Source: Chlamydiota bacterium (GTDB lineage: Bacteria > Auribacterota > UBA3054 > B51-G9). Taken from it: a stretch of DNA of 23,134 nucleotides. Under the pieces are notes generated by a model that saw only the letters and a program-made list of their open reading frames with translations, had not been told where the DNA came from and did no database searches. The DNA lies in the NCBI GenBank assembly GCA_003648225.1, contig QMOL01000010.1, forward strand, positions 1-23,134, read 5' to 3'. This document shows positions 15,271 to 22,720 of this stretch, piece after piece (positions within the stretch are counted from its first letter, which is position 1; the number at the start of each line of letters is the position of its first letter). A program made the translations under genes and the position numbers.

Positions 15271-15696
15271 TTAATTATTTAATACAAATAAGTTCATAAT
15301 AAAATTTCTTATTTCATCACGAACTTTCCGATAACAATTTAACTTTTCTTCTTCGGATTCCAACTTTAAAGCTAATAACGGCGGATCATCGAATCCGACA
15401 TGAATAATTTTTGTTTTGCCGGGGAAAATCGGACAGCTTTCATTGGCATGCCCGCAAACGGTTATTACATAATCAAAATTTATGTGAAGCAAATCCTTTA
15501 CGTTTGTTGATTTGTGATTAGAAATATCCACACCTTTTTCCGCCATAACTTTAACAGCATACGGGTTTAATCCGTGAGTTTCAATTCCGGCTGAATAAGC
15601 GTCAATTTCATCATTTTTCAGGAACTTTACCCATCCTTCCGCCATTTGACTTCGGCATGAATTTCCTGTGCATAAGAATAATATTTTCGTTTTCAT
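15271..15696 (-). CDS. arsC: Arsenate reductase, thioredoxin-coupled (low-MW phosphatase fold)
   Basis: Reduces arsenate to arsenite using a cysteine relay regenerated by thioredoxin. At 141 aa it starts KTKILFLCTGNSCRSQMAEGW: the phosphatase loop C-x5-R with Cys9 and Arg15. The two relay cysteines are in VCGHANESCPIFPG (Cys81 and Cys88), at the spacing of Cys10/82/89 in the well-studied plasmid pI258 enzyme of Staphylococcus aureus. The C-terminal helix is normal. It is monocistronic here, convergent with hypB, and has no ArsR or efflux gene next to it. The anchored thioredoxin at 22239-22703 is a possible electron donor, but separate transcription and the periplasmic topology expected for that protein argue against a direct link. 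Confidence 0.93.
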   Translation of the reverse strand: MKTKILFLCTGNSCRSQMAEGWVKFLKNDEIDAYSAGIETHGLNPYAVKVMAEKGVDISNHKSTNVKDLLHINFDYVITVCGHANESCPIFPGKTKIIHVGFDDPPLLALKLESEEEKLNCYRKVRDEIRNFIMNLFVLNN

Positions 15697-15769
15697 AAAT
15701 TTTAAATTTATTAGTCATTAATTTTTGCATTTGAACCGGTATTTTAATTTTTCAGCCAACGCAATAATT

Positions 15770-15778
15770 ATTATACCA
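15770..15778 (-). promoter_or_regulatory. Extended -10 promoter element upstream of arsC
   Basis: TGGTATAAT on the minus strand, identical to the element in front of rpoN. No good -35 hexamer is found at 16-18 bases. Predicted transcription start is about 67 bases before the arsC ATG at 15696. Confidence 0.4.
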
Positions 15779-15828
15779 TTTCAATCTGTTTTTAAGGCGA
15801 ATATTACAAAAAAGATGTTGAATAGTTA

Positions 15829-15858
15829 TTGATTCTTAAGCTGATTTAATGATATACT
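15829..15858 (+). promoter_or_regulatory. Predicted sigma-70 promoter of the signal-peptide mini-ORF and LamG gene
   Basis: TTGATT (15829-15834), 18-base spacer and TATACT (15853-15858), 36 bases before the mini-ORF ATG. Confidence 0.45.
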
Positions 15859-15893
15859 ATAACTTAAATCCTATTTATATAAACTTAAAAGTA

Positions 15894-15971
15894 ATGAAAA
15901 AATATTTCTTGCCGGTAACCTCGGCAATGGTTATAACCACTATATCTATCGCAGCTAAAAATTATGTTTAA
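15894..15971 (+). CDS. 25-aa signal-peptide-like mini-ORF
   Basis: ATG at 15894 opens a 25-codon frame whose product starts MKKYFLPVTSAMVITTISIAA: a basic start, a hydrophobic core and small residues at a possible cleavage site, i.e. a signal peptide with almost no mature protein. The stop overlaps the start of the next gene by eight bases (ATGTTTAA), a classic coupling arrangement. The next gene has its own signal peptide, so this is either a coupled leader peptide or the leftover N-terminus of a lost secreted protein. Too short to be sure it is translated. Confidence 0.35.
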   Translation: MKKYFLPVTSAMVITTISIAAKNYV

Positions 15972-16635
15972 AATTTTTATTATAATTATTTCATCAACTG
16001 TTTTTTCAACTCTTGCTTTCTCAAATTCTTTTGTAGAAAAATGGAACAGAAATACTATCGGATCAAATTGGTATCAAGTTCCATCCGGCACATGGGGAAT
16101 TTGTGATAAAAAATACCTCTGGGGTGATAGTGTTGGAAACCCAACATGGACACGGCAGGTTTGTTATACAAAGTCTGCAGCTGATTATTCACTGTCAGCA
16201 AGAATAAAATTTTACGGTAATCAAGGAAAAATATTCAGAGAGCGCGCCGGAATCGCGAGTTCGATAAATGACAATTTAGATTTTTCATCAATAATTGTTT
16301 GGATTGATTTTACGAGTCGAAAAATCACCGTACTTGTAAAATTAAAAGGTAAAAATATTTTGTGGAAGGAATCGCAACCGCTGCCCATAAAAATTGATTT
16401 ATTCAAATGGCATAAATTATCGATTAAAAAAATTGCCAATGAAGTTAAAGTTTCTTTTGATGACAAAAAGATGCTGGAATTTACAGCCAAAACAGGCGGG
16501 GGAAGGTTTGCTTGCATTATTGAAGATGCACATGCCGATTTTTCAACGATTACTTTAAACAACCTTTCGGATAAATTTACTCAAAAATCGGTATTCGCAA
16601 GATGCGGCAGCAAAAAACCCGGAAAATCTCAATAA
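15964..16635 (+). CDS. Secreted LamG/concanavalin-like domain, 5' part of a broken gene
   Basis: A 223-aa frame with a signal peptide (MFKIFIIIISSTVFSTLAFS) and a beta-rich domain (about residues 22-205) that resembles LamG/concanavalin-like jelly rolls found in secreted glycoside hydrolases: VEKWNRNTIGSNWYQ, GTWGICDKKYLWG, ADYSLSARIKFYG, DLFKWHKLSIKKI and VKVSFDDKKMLEF. After LNNLSDKFTQKS the frame loses sense (basic tail, stop), while a protein-like continuation is found in the +1 frame. A one-base insertion near 16577-16600, for example in the A-run at 16583-16587, would explain this. It is probably one gene with the downstream propeller fragment. A polysaccharide-related role is inferred from domain type only. 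Confidence 0.65.
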   Translation: MFKIFIIIISSTVFSTLAFSNSFVEKWNRNTIGSNWYQVPSGTWGICDKKYLWGDSVGNPTWTRQVCYTKSAADYSLSARIKFYGNQGKIFRERAGIASSINDNLDFSSIIVWIDFTSRKITVLVKLKGKNILWKESQPLPIKIDLFKWHKLSIKKIANEVKVSFDDKKMLEFTAKTGGGRFACIIEDAHADFSTITLNNLSDKFTQKSVFARCGSKKPGKSQ

Positions 16636-17023
16636 TGCGAAAAAATACAAATGTATTGCTCCGGGAGCCGCAGGCGAATGGGATAGTAACGCAGTAGGCG
16701 GAGGAAGAGTTTTTAATCTCAACGGGAAATGGTGGATGATTTATCAGGGCGGAGACAGCCATTTTGATTTTCAGCCGCGAATGAATGCGGCTTTTTCTGA
16801 TGATTTAATTCATTGGAAAAAAATTAATAACCCCTTTCCGCTATTTTTACGTGGTGAATCCGGAAATTGGGATCAAGGCGCAATCTGGTGGGGAGAAACA
16901 TTGCCTTTGGGAAATATGCTGTATATGTTTATTGATATTTTTTGTCTTTCTCTTGTAAAACCACCACTTATTAAGTATAATGCAAGCGGTATATCACTAT
17001 TTAACTATAAACTTTATGAATAA
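16577..17023 (+). pseudogene. Truncated glycoside-hydrolase-type beta-propeller, 3' part of a broken gene
   Basis: In the +1 frame relative to the preceding ORF the sequence reads ...APGAAGEWDSNAVGGGRVFN, then NGKWWMIYQGG, AAFSDDLIHWKK, NWDQGAIWWGE and NMLYMFIDIF. These are blade motifs of five-bladed propellers of the GH43/GH32/GH130 type. Only about two blades are present before the sequence degrades into an unrelated tail that ends at 17023, overlapping the gspK start. With the upstream frameshift, the gene is both shifted and truncated. The promoter I predict for gspK lies inside this remnant. The catalytic acids cannot be assigned in so short a fragment. Confidence 0.65.
16953..16981 (+). 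promoter_or_regulatory. Predicted sigma-70 promoter of the giant gspK-like gene
   Basis: TTGTAA (16953-16958), 17-base spacer and TATAAT (16976-16981). Transcription would start near 16988, which supports the ATG at 17016 over the ATG at 16980. Confidence 0.5.
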
Positions 17024-20000
17024 ACGATTTATACAGAAATATAACGGTATCGCTCTCGTTGCCGTTCTTGCCATTCTTACCGTTTTAGCTTTGCTGGCAA
17101 CATCATTTATAATCACTTCAAATATACAAACAAAAGCGGGGCAAATCACTGTTGACGCAATGAAAGCGCGGCTCCTTTCGCGCTCGGGGTATCAGCATGC
17201 TCTTTCGTTAATTCAAAATGACAGTTCTCAGGAGGGACTTACCTGTGACTCACCTGAAACAGATCCGCAATTGTTCTCGGATGAATATAGCAGCAAGTGG
17301 CATCTGGTAAAAGACCATAACGGGAATTTAGTCGGAAGATATAAACTTGAAATAACGGATGAATGTGGAAAGTTAAATGTTAATACATTACAATCTCTTG
17401 CCGAAAGCGCAATGAATTTTGATAAGAATCACGGTATGTCTGCGCGAAAAGATCCGCTTTTTTCTCTCTTGTCTCCCAAAGCGATCAGAGCAATGAGAGC
17501 GTATCAATATGGGCCTAATAAAGTTCCCGGGATGAGAAATGTTGATGATAACAAAAATAATATAACTCTCGAAAATGACGGCCTCGATAATAATTTCAAC
17601 GGTATTATTGATGAAGAAAACGAGGGCGTTGATGAACCGGCTGAATACAATACTCTTTACCCGTCCGGTGATGACAAAACAATTGACTCCATAATAGAAA
17701 TCCCCGGTATAATCTCTAAAAATAATAAAAATTTTTCCAAAATTGATATTAAAGGTCTCTCAACTTTTTTAACAACCTATTCAATCAGCCACTCAAAAGG
17801 ACTCTGGTCGGATGACAGACAAATCTGTATAAACGGCGGGAATGTAAGAGAACTCGCTCGGGCTGTTCGCTCAATCAAGAACAAAAAGTCTATAAGTAAA
17901 ACTTCTCAGGGACTTTCAAGATTAGTTTGTAATATAATGGATTTCCGGGATGAAAACCACTCTCTTTCAACCTACGGCGGGAGTTACGGTGTAGAATCAA
18001 TTTGTTTTAATGAGATTATGGCAAATGACGGAAGTCTTGTTTTAGAGCCTCATCTTATTAATCCTATTCCTACGGGAAATGGAAATCGCCTCGAGATGAA
18101 ATTTACAGGGGTCATCGGACTTGTTCTTGACCCATTCACATACGGCTCAGGTCCAAATAAAAAAAGTGATGACCCGGTAGCTAAGTTTCCCATGCGACCA
18201 ACTTCAATAAAAAAAGAAGGCGCTAATATTAAAATAATTTATAATGGTCCTGCATTAAGACATTCCAACGACAAAACAAGAGACTATAAAAAAATATTTG
18301 ATGCTTTAAAAAGTCGCGGTAAAACACAAGGAAACAATATCCTTTATCCCGTAAATTTCTGGAAAAATGCTCATATCATTTTTGCGCCTTCAGACGATAG
18401 AGACCACATTGAAGAAAATTCTAAATATCTGCCGAAAGTTATCGCAAGCGGTCCACGCAGTATCACTGTGGAAGGAAAATTCAAAAATAAATCCGGCAAG
18501 GTTATGAGCACATATGAAATAATGTCACAAATTTACAGTAATAAAAGCAGGCACGCAGGTTTTTGGATTAACAATCATTGGGAAAAAACTTGGGGCTTAT
18601 TTTCTGTATATCCTCAATGTACTGAATGGGCAATTACTGAAATTCGACCAAAAACCTATTTTAAAGTATATATTGGAAATAATGGCTTTATTCCTCCGGC
18701 TTTTAAATATAGTTCACCAATGCTTGACTGTGACGGAAATCCTTCTTCATATTCCGAAACCGAAGAACATATGTTGAAATGGCCTTATAAAGACGGAAAA
18801 CCAATCCTTGCAGATGCAAAAGGTATGATTGATGTTCTCTTTACTTCAAGTAAAAACTGCAATAAAAAACGTTCGTCTTCGCTAATTAATAAAATGATGG
18901 ATTTCTGGAATAGAGGAGACAGAAATAAAACCAAAAGCATGATGACTAACGTTATGTTTGTCAGACCTGACATAGTTGAGCTCATTAATGTTAGCGATAA
19001 TCCCGTCAGTATCGCCGGCTGGAGGGTTATGATCAATACAGGTTCCGTTGCAAAAGAACTTTGCAAAATTAACTCGGCTTCTCATTATTCTCCTGCAAGC
19101 GGCGGATTTCTCGAGGATGAAAACCCGGTCATTCCACCACACGGCTACGCGTATCTTACAAGCGACAAAAAAATATTTGGAACGGAATACGGCTCGAGTA
19201 AAAATGAAACTTGGGGCGATAGCGCCAAAGAACAATATCCGTGCTATGAACTTCCTCAGGATACTTGGGGCGTTTGGTATAAAATCATCGGATTTAAACC
19301 TGCTACAAGAAACCTGCTTGACCCGGGATTTATTCAGAAAGATAATAATATCATCCTCGAAGGTGCTGATTTTAAACCGGGAGAAATGGCAGGCGAAATA
19401 GTCGAATTCAGAACCGATAGAAAAAACTTCGAAGGTAATGACCCAAACGGATTTAGAAGAATGATCACAGGTAATACAAAAAACGCTATCGAAATCCTTT
19501 ACGGACAACACAATAATTATGTGAGTGGAATCAAAGTCGGCGATTATGCCGTCATCCTCGGTATGCCCCGCCTGGGCGGTTTTTTATCTCTTACTCTTAG
19601 AAATGAATATAATCAAATCACTTCCCGCACTCTTGAATATGGAAAAACTGATTATCAGGAATTTGATGTTTCTAGTGAACGACCGGACCCAACGGTTTTT
19701 AATATGTGGAAAAAAACCGATAAAACTACTTTCGGAGGAACTTTCAGAGAAGCCCGCTCGCGTAATATGAAAAAAATAGTGAATAACACCGTTCTGAACA
19801 GACCCCTCGGCTCTTACGAAGAACTTCTTAAAATTAGTTCCGGAAAAGAAAATGTTTCTTACAATACTAACCCGAAAGCCGCTGAAAATTTCCTCAAAAC
19901 TATCGGACCTGCTCTTACTATGGACATGATTCGTCTTGATGCCGAAGCTGAAGATGCCTGGATTGGTAATACCGGTTCATGGGATTCCACTGCGGGAATT

Positions 20001-21002
20001 GTTGCGAATTGTAACAAATCAGTAATTGCATTAAAAGGCAAGAAATGGGAACCCGAAATATGGAAAGATAACACATTAAATATTCTTTCAGGTAAACTTC
20101 GCGGTGAACAATTTAAAATAGCTGATAATAATCATGCTTCTCTTAAAATAAAAGGTCGTTCAACTCAAAAACGTACTTTATTGTCAGCGTCGCGTGGTGA
20201 TAAAGTCTCGGTTGGCCCTCCATATAAAACACCGTTATTTTATACACGGAAAGAAAATAGGGAAGGAAGATGGGAATGGAAAAACACCGGACTTGATCCA
20301 AACATTAATTACGATCTCTATCTCTTCGGTTTAAACGATTCCATAATTACAACCGAATTCCTCGAAGAAAATCATAACGCGAACCTTACAATAAAAATCT
20401 GGAACTATAAAACCAAAAATTGGGATTCATCTCCTAAAAAACGTTATCACTATGATAAAAATGATTCCATTTATTTTGGTAAATTATCCACAGATAATAT
20501 TAGCGATAAAGGCGCCGTTAAAATCTCAATGACTCCGCACAGTCTGAATGATACAGAATGCAGCGGCATGGCGTGGCTCGATTATATCTTACTTACTCCA
20601 ATTGAACACCCTGGCAGAATTAATGTCAATACAGCTTCCGAACGTGTAATAGCTGCATTACCCGGGATAAACAATACTATTGCACAAAATATTGTTAAAG
20701 GTATATCTAAAAGCGGGAAATCTATTCGCCCGTACAAAAACCCTTATGACCTTTTAGATGTGAAAGGCATAACTCCGGTCCTAATGTGCAAAATCGCTGA
20801 TTATGTCACAACCCGCACGGATGTGTACCGGATAAATGTTACTGCTGAAGTAATAAAACCTTCCTGCGAAAATCCGAAATCGGATAATATTTTGCCTTTT
20901 CAAATTATCTCTAAAAACAGAACAACTTACCTTGTCGAGAGAATTCCCGAGCGGGGTAATAAATGCAAATTAAAACTTCTCGAAAGCATCGATCTTAGAT
21001 GA
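17016..21002 (+). CDS. Giant GspK/PulK-like type II secretion pseudopilin with lamin-tail-like insert
   Basis: 1328 aa, against roughly 300-400 for ordinary GspK, the tip pseudopilin of the type II secretion system. The start has a prepilin leader (MNKRFIQKYNG, cleavage expected after Gly11) and a membrane helix IALVAVLAILTVLALLATSF without Glu5, as is typical of GspK. GspK features continue: KLNVNTL, RAMRAYQYGPNKVPGMR, and an acidic calcium-site-like stretch DGLDNNFNGIIDEENEGVDE (188-207). The C-terminus has a helix-hairpin-helix fold (about 1200-1280: GRINVNTASERVIAALPGI, YDLLDVKGITPVLMCKIADY). In between, ICFNEIMAND (near 328) and IVELINVSDNPVSIAGWRV (653-671) resemble lamin-tail domain segments, and residues 950-1190 form a further beta-rich region. 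No other secretion gene is adjacent. Confidence 0.85.
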   Translation: MNKRFIQKYNGIALVAVLAILTVLALLATSFIITSNIQTKAGQITVDAMKARLLSRSGYQHALSLIQNDSSQEGLTCDSPETDPQLFSDEYSSKWHLVKDHNGNLVGRYKLEITDECGKLNVNTLQSLAESAMNFDKNHGMSARKDPLFSLLSPKAIRAMRAYQYGPNKVPGMRNVDDNKNNITLENDGLDNNFNGIIDEENEGVDEPAEYNTLYPSGDDKTIDSIIEIPGIISKNNKNFSKIDIKGLSTFLTTYSISHSKGLWSDDRQICINGGNVRELARAVRSIKNKKSISKTSQGLSRLVCNIMDFRDENHSLSTYGGSYGVESICFNEIMANDGSLVLEPHLINPIPTGNGNRLEMKFTGVIGLVLDPFTYGSGPNKKSDDPVAKFPMRPTSIKKEGANIKIIYNGPALRHSNDKTRDYKKIFDALKSRGKTQGNNILYPVNFWKNAHIIFAPSDDRDHIEENSKYLPKVIASGPRSITVEGKFKNKSGKVMSTYEIMSQIYSNKSRHAGFWINNHWEKTWGLFSVYPQCTEWAITEIRPKTYFKVYIGNNGFIPPAFKYSSPMLDCDGNPSSYSETEEHMLKWPYKDGKPILADAKGMIDVLFTSSKNCNKKRSSSLINKMMDFWNRGDRNKTKSMMTNVMFVRPDIVELINVSDNPVSIAGWRVMINTGSVAKELCKINSASHYSPASGGFLEDENPVIPPHGYAYLTSDKKIFGTEYGSSKNETWGDSAKEQYPCYELPQDTWGVWYKIIGFKPATRNLLDPGFIQKDNNIILEGADFKPGEMAGEIVEFRTDRKNFEGNDPNGFRRMITGNTKNAIEILYGQHNNYVSGIKVGDYAVILGMPRLGGFLSLTLRNEYNQITSRTLEYGKTDYQEFDVSSERPDPTVFNMWKKTDKTTFGGTFREARSRNMKKIVNNTVLNRPLGSYEELLKISSGKENVSYNTNPKAAENFLKTIGPALTMDMIRLDAEAEDAWIGNTGSWDSTAGIVANCNKSVIALKGKKWEPEIWKDNTLNILSGKLRGEQFKIADNNHASLKIKGRSTQKRTLLSASRGDKVSVGPPYKTPLFYTRKENREGRWEWKNTGLDPNINYDLYLFGLNDSIITTEFLEENHNANLTIKIWNYKTKNWDSSPKKRYHYDKNDSIYFGKLSTDNISDKGAVKISMTPHSLNDTECSGMAWLDYILLTPIEHPGRINVNTASERVIAALPGINNTIAQNIVKGISKSGKSIRPYKNPYDLLDVKGITPVLMCKIADYVTTRTDVYRINVTAEVIKPSCENPKSDNILPFQIISKNRTTYLVERIPERGNKCKLKLLESIDLR

Positions 21003-21350
21003 TATCAGTTGTACGGGAAAAGTTAATATGCAGAAAGGATATCCGTTAATATTATATCACTATTATTTTTTAAAATCAAATTGTTTTATAAATTTTATAT
21101 GTGTATGAAAGCCTTCAACCATTGCTGTCGATAATCTGTATTAAAAAAAATATAATATCCTTTCTTGCCACTTTCGAAGCGTTTTGCCAAATGTTGCCAG
21201 TTCTTAACGAATCCCTAATAATTCCCGCTGTTTAACTGCTTTCTCTATCGTTCAAAGATATTAGTCATTTTTCTTTCGTTAGAATTTTTCATAATTTTAT
21301 ATCATTTCCAATGAAATAACATGCTACTGCACGGTCATCGTTTCAATCGT
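21003..21350. other. Gene-free spacer between convergent gspK-like gene and ccdA
   Basis: About 350 AT-rich bases without an intact gene. The minus strand holds scattered, frame-broken peptide similarity to a transposase (see separate entry). No intrinsic terminator with a T-run is evident for either flanking gene. Confidence 0.6.
21063..21240 (-). pseudogene. Possible IS256/Mutator-type transposase relic
   Basis: On the minus strand one frame reads GFVKNWQHLAKRF and a neighbouring frame reads STAMVEGFHTHIKFIKQFDF before a stop at 21063. IS256-family transposases have, in the same order, a W-x-x-L-x-x-F block and then a TTNAIEGFHRQIRK block. The two segments are in different frames, with stops between them, so this would be a decayed 3' fragment. 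The similarity is short and from memory, so it may be chance. Confidence 0.3.
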
Positions 21351-22046
21351 TTAAGGTGTAATATAAATAAAATATAATCCCGCAATTATTAATAAAACTC
21401 CGCAAGTTTTTTTTAAAAATCCTGTAGCTTTAGAATTCTCATTCCAGTTTAAATATTTTTGAACCAATTCCGTTGACGTTCCCGCAGTAACTATTACCGA
21501 GCAATGACCAACACCATAAGCAAACAATAAAATTACGCCATAAAGAAAATTGCCCGACGATGTTTTAAACGTTATCGCTAACATTGGTGCCATATAAGCA
21601 AAAGTACATGGTCCGAGAGCAATACCGAAAAGAAGACCGAGAATAAATGCGGCAAGCAATCCTTTTTTCTTCATTCCCGGTTGAGCGGCTGACCACGGCA
21701 TTGGTATAACATCAAATAAATGAAGGGCAACCGCGAAAAAGATTACCGCAGCAAAATAATTAGCGTAAGGACCAATATCACCCATCATTCGCCCTGCCAA
21801 CGCGGTAATAACGCCGATAACGCCGATGGTCAATAAAATTCCAATAGCGAAAAGCAGGGAAATGATAAATGCTCTTTTAACGGTTGTTTTTCCCTGATCA
21901 TTAATAAAACCGACAATAAGAGGAATGCTTGCCAAATGACACGGGCTAAGCAAAATGCTTAAAATGCCCCAAACAAAGGCTGCAGCGATTGCTATCGCGG
22001 CCGTTCCTTCGATTGCGTGATTTAAAAAATTAAATAAGTTTTGCAT
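21351..22046 (-). CDS. ccdA: CcdA-type thiol-disulfide transporter (DsbD beta-like)
   Basis: A 231-aa polytopic membrane protein with about six helices that moves reducing power from cytoplasmic thioredoxin to the periplasm. The redox cysteine signatures are ILLSPCHLASIPL (Cys36) and GIALGPCTFAYMAPML (Cys147), each next to a proline, as expected for the pseudo-symmetrical CcdA fold. An extra GHC (Cys182) lies in a later helix. It is downstream of an anchored thioredoxin and a Cys-rich protein on the same strand, separated from the former by a 192-base spacer with two palindromes. This pairing suggests electron flow from cytosolic thioredoxin through CcdA to the anchored thioredoxin. A cytochrome c maturation role is possible, but no haem-handling gene is nearby. 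Confidence 0.92.
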   Translation of the reverse strand: MQNLFNFLNHAIEGTAAIAIAAAFVWGILSILLSPCHLASIPLIVGFINDQGKTTVKRAFIISLLFAIGILLTIGVIGVITALAGRMMGDIGPYANYFAAVIFFAVALHLFDVIPMPWSAAQPGMKKKGLLAAFILGLLFGIALGPCTFAYMAPMLAITFKTSSGNFLYGVILLFAYGVGHCSVIVTAGTSTELVQKYLNWNENSKATGFLKKTCGVLLIIAGLYFIYITP

Positions 22047-22238
22047 AGTCGTGCCGGTTTTTGTATTCCCCCTTTATAAAGGGGAGCTATGGGGATTTTA
22101 TCAGGCACTCGGAGGAAATTTGCTCTTGCGAGCAAATTTATTTTAGAGTACTTGATTATTAATTTATTGTTGAGTTTTATTTATTATTTGCTGCCATTTT
22201 GTCTTTTATTGCTCATTAAGAAATAATAGATTTAAATA
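22047..22238. other. Spacer with two perfect palindromes between thioredoxin and ccdA genes
   Basis: CCCCTTTATAAAGGGG at 22069-22084 is a perfect 16-bp palindrome. aaatttgctc-ttgc-gagcaaattt at 22116-22139 has a perfect 10-bp stem and 4-base loop. Neither is followed by a T-run in the minus direction, so they do not look like terminators of the thioredoxin gene. They look more like dispersed palindromic elements or mRNA-stability structures within the operon. Confidence 0.6.
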
Positions 22239-22703
22239 TTAATCTTTTCTTTTCTTCTGTGTTTCTATGTTTCTTATGTGGTTAAATTTCTTCAAAATAT
22301 CTTCTTCGGAAATGAAACCAATATGCCGGGATATTTCTTTTCCATTTTTATCGAAAAAAATCTGTGTTGGAATTGAACGGATATTGTATTTCTTCGCCTC
22401 ATCCGGGTTCTTCCACACATCAATAAAATCAACCTGTAATTTTCCTTTATATTCTTCACGCAGCTTTTCAAGGACCGGCTCCATAGCTTTACACGCCATA
22501 CATTTATCAGCGCCAAGATCAAGAACACGCGGTAGCGGTAGTGTCGACATTTTCTGTTGATTGACTTCAGCGACGGTTTTCCGATTAGCTTTGACTGCTT
22601 CATTATCAAATTTTGCATTAGCATTTTGTTTTTTATTTTTAACTATAACTACAGCAGCAACGCTAATAACGATCAAAATAATTATTAAAATATTCTTTTT
22701 CAT
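22239..22703 (-). CDS. Membrane-anchored thioredoxin-fold protein
   Basis: A 154-aa protein with a single N-terminal anchor (MKKNILIIILIVISVAAVVIV), a Lys/Asn-rich linker and a thioredoxin domain facing the periplasm. The active site is CMAC (Cys68, Cys71) in GADKCMACKAMEPVLEKL, and the cis-proline loop is SIPTQIFF. CMAC differs from the CGPC of cytosolic thioredoxin, which suggests specialised partners. I chose the ATG at 22703, 17 bases after the upstream gene's stop, because it opens a standard Lys-rich signal anchor. An ATG at 22730 would overlap the upstream gene and add nine residues. Neighbouring CcdA is the likely electron donor. Targets could be periplasmic disulfides or metal- or arsenic-handling proteins. 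Confidence 0.9.
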   Translation of the reverse strand: MKKNILIIILIVISVAAVVIVKNKKQNANAKFDNEAVKANRKTVAEVNQQKMSTLPLPRVLDLGADKCMACKAMEPVLEKLREEYKGKLQVDFIDVWKNPDEAKKYNIRSIPTQIFFDKNGKEISRHIGFISEEDILKKFNHIRNIETQKKRKD

Positions 22704-22720
22704 AATTTTTACTTTTTTTG

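Noticed and set aside
18882..19511. Long minus-strand open frame (209 codons) inside the gspK-like gene
   Set aside because: It is antisense to a frame with clear family motifs, has no ribosome-binding site and its product has no coherent domain pattern.
21177..21205. Sigma-54 (-24/-12) promoter suggested by TGGCA...TGGCA on the minus strand
   Set aside because: Spacing between the GG and GC elements is off by one base and no gene starts at a sensible distance.
21003..21350. tRNA or other known RNA gene
   Set aside because: No cloverleaf, no conserved T-loop (GTTCRA) context and low GC throughout.
22116..22139. Terminator of the thioredoxin gene
   Set aside because: In the minus direction the hairpin is followed by cctccgag, not by a T-run.
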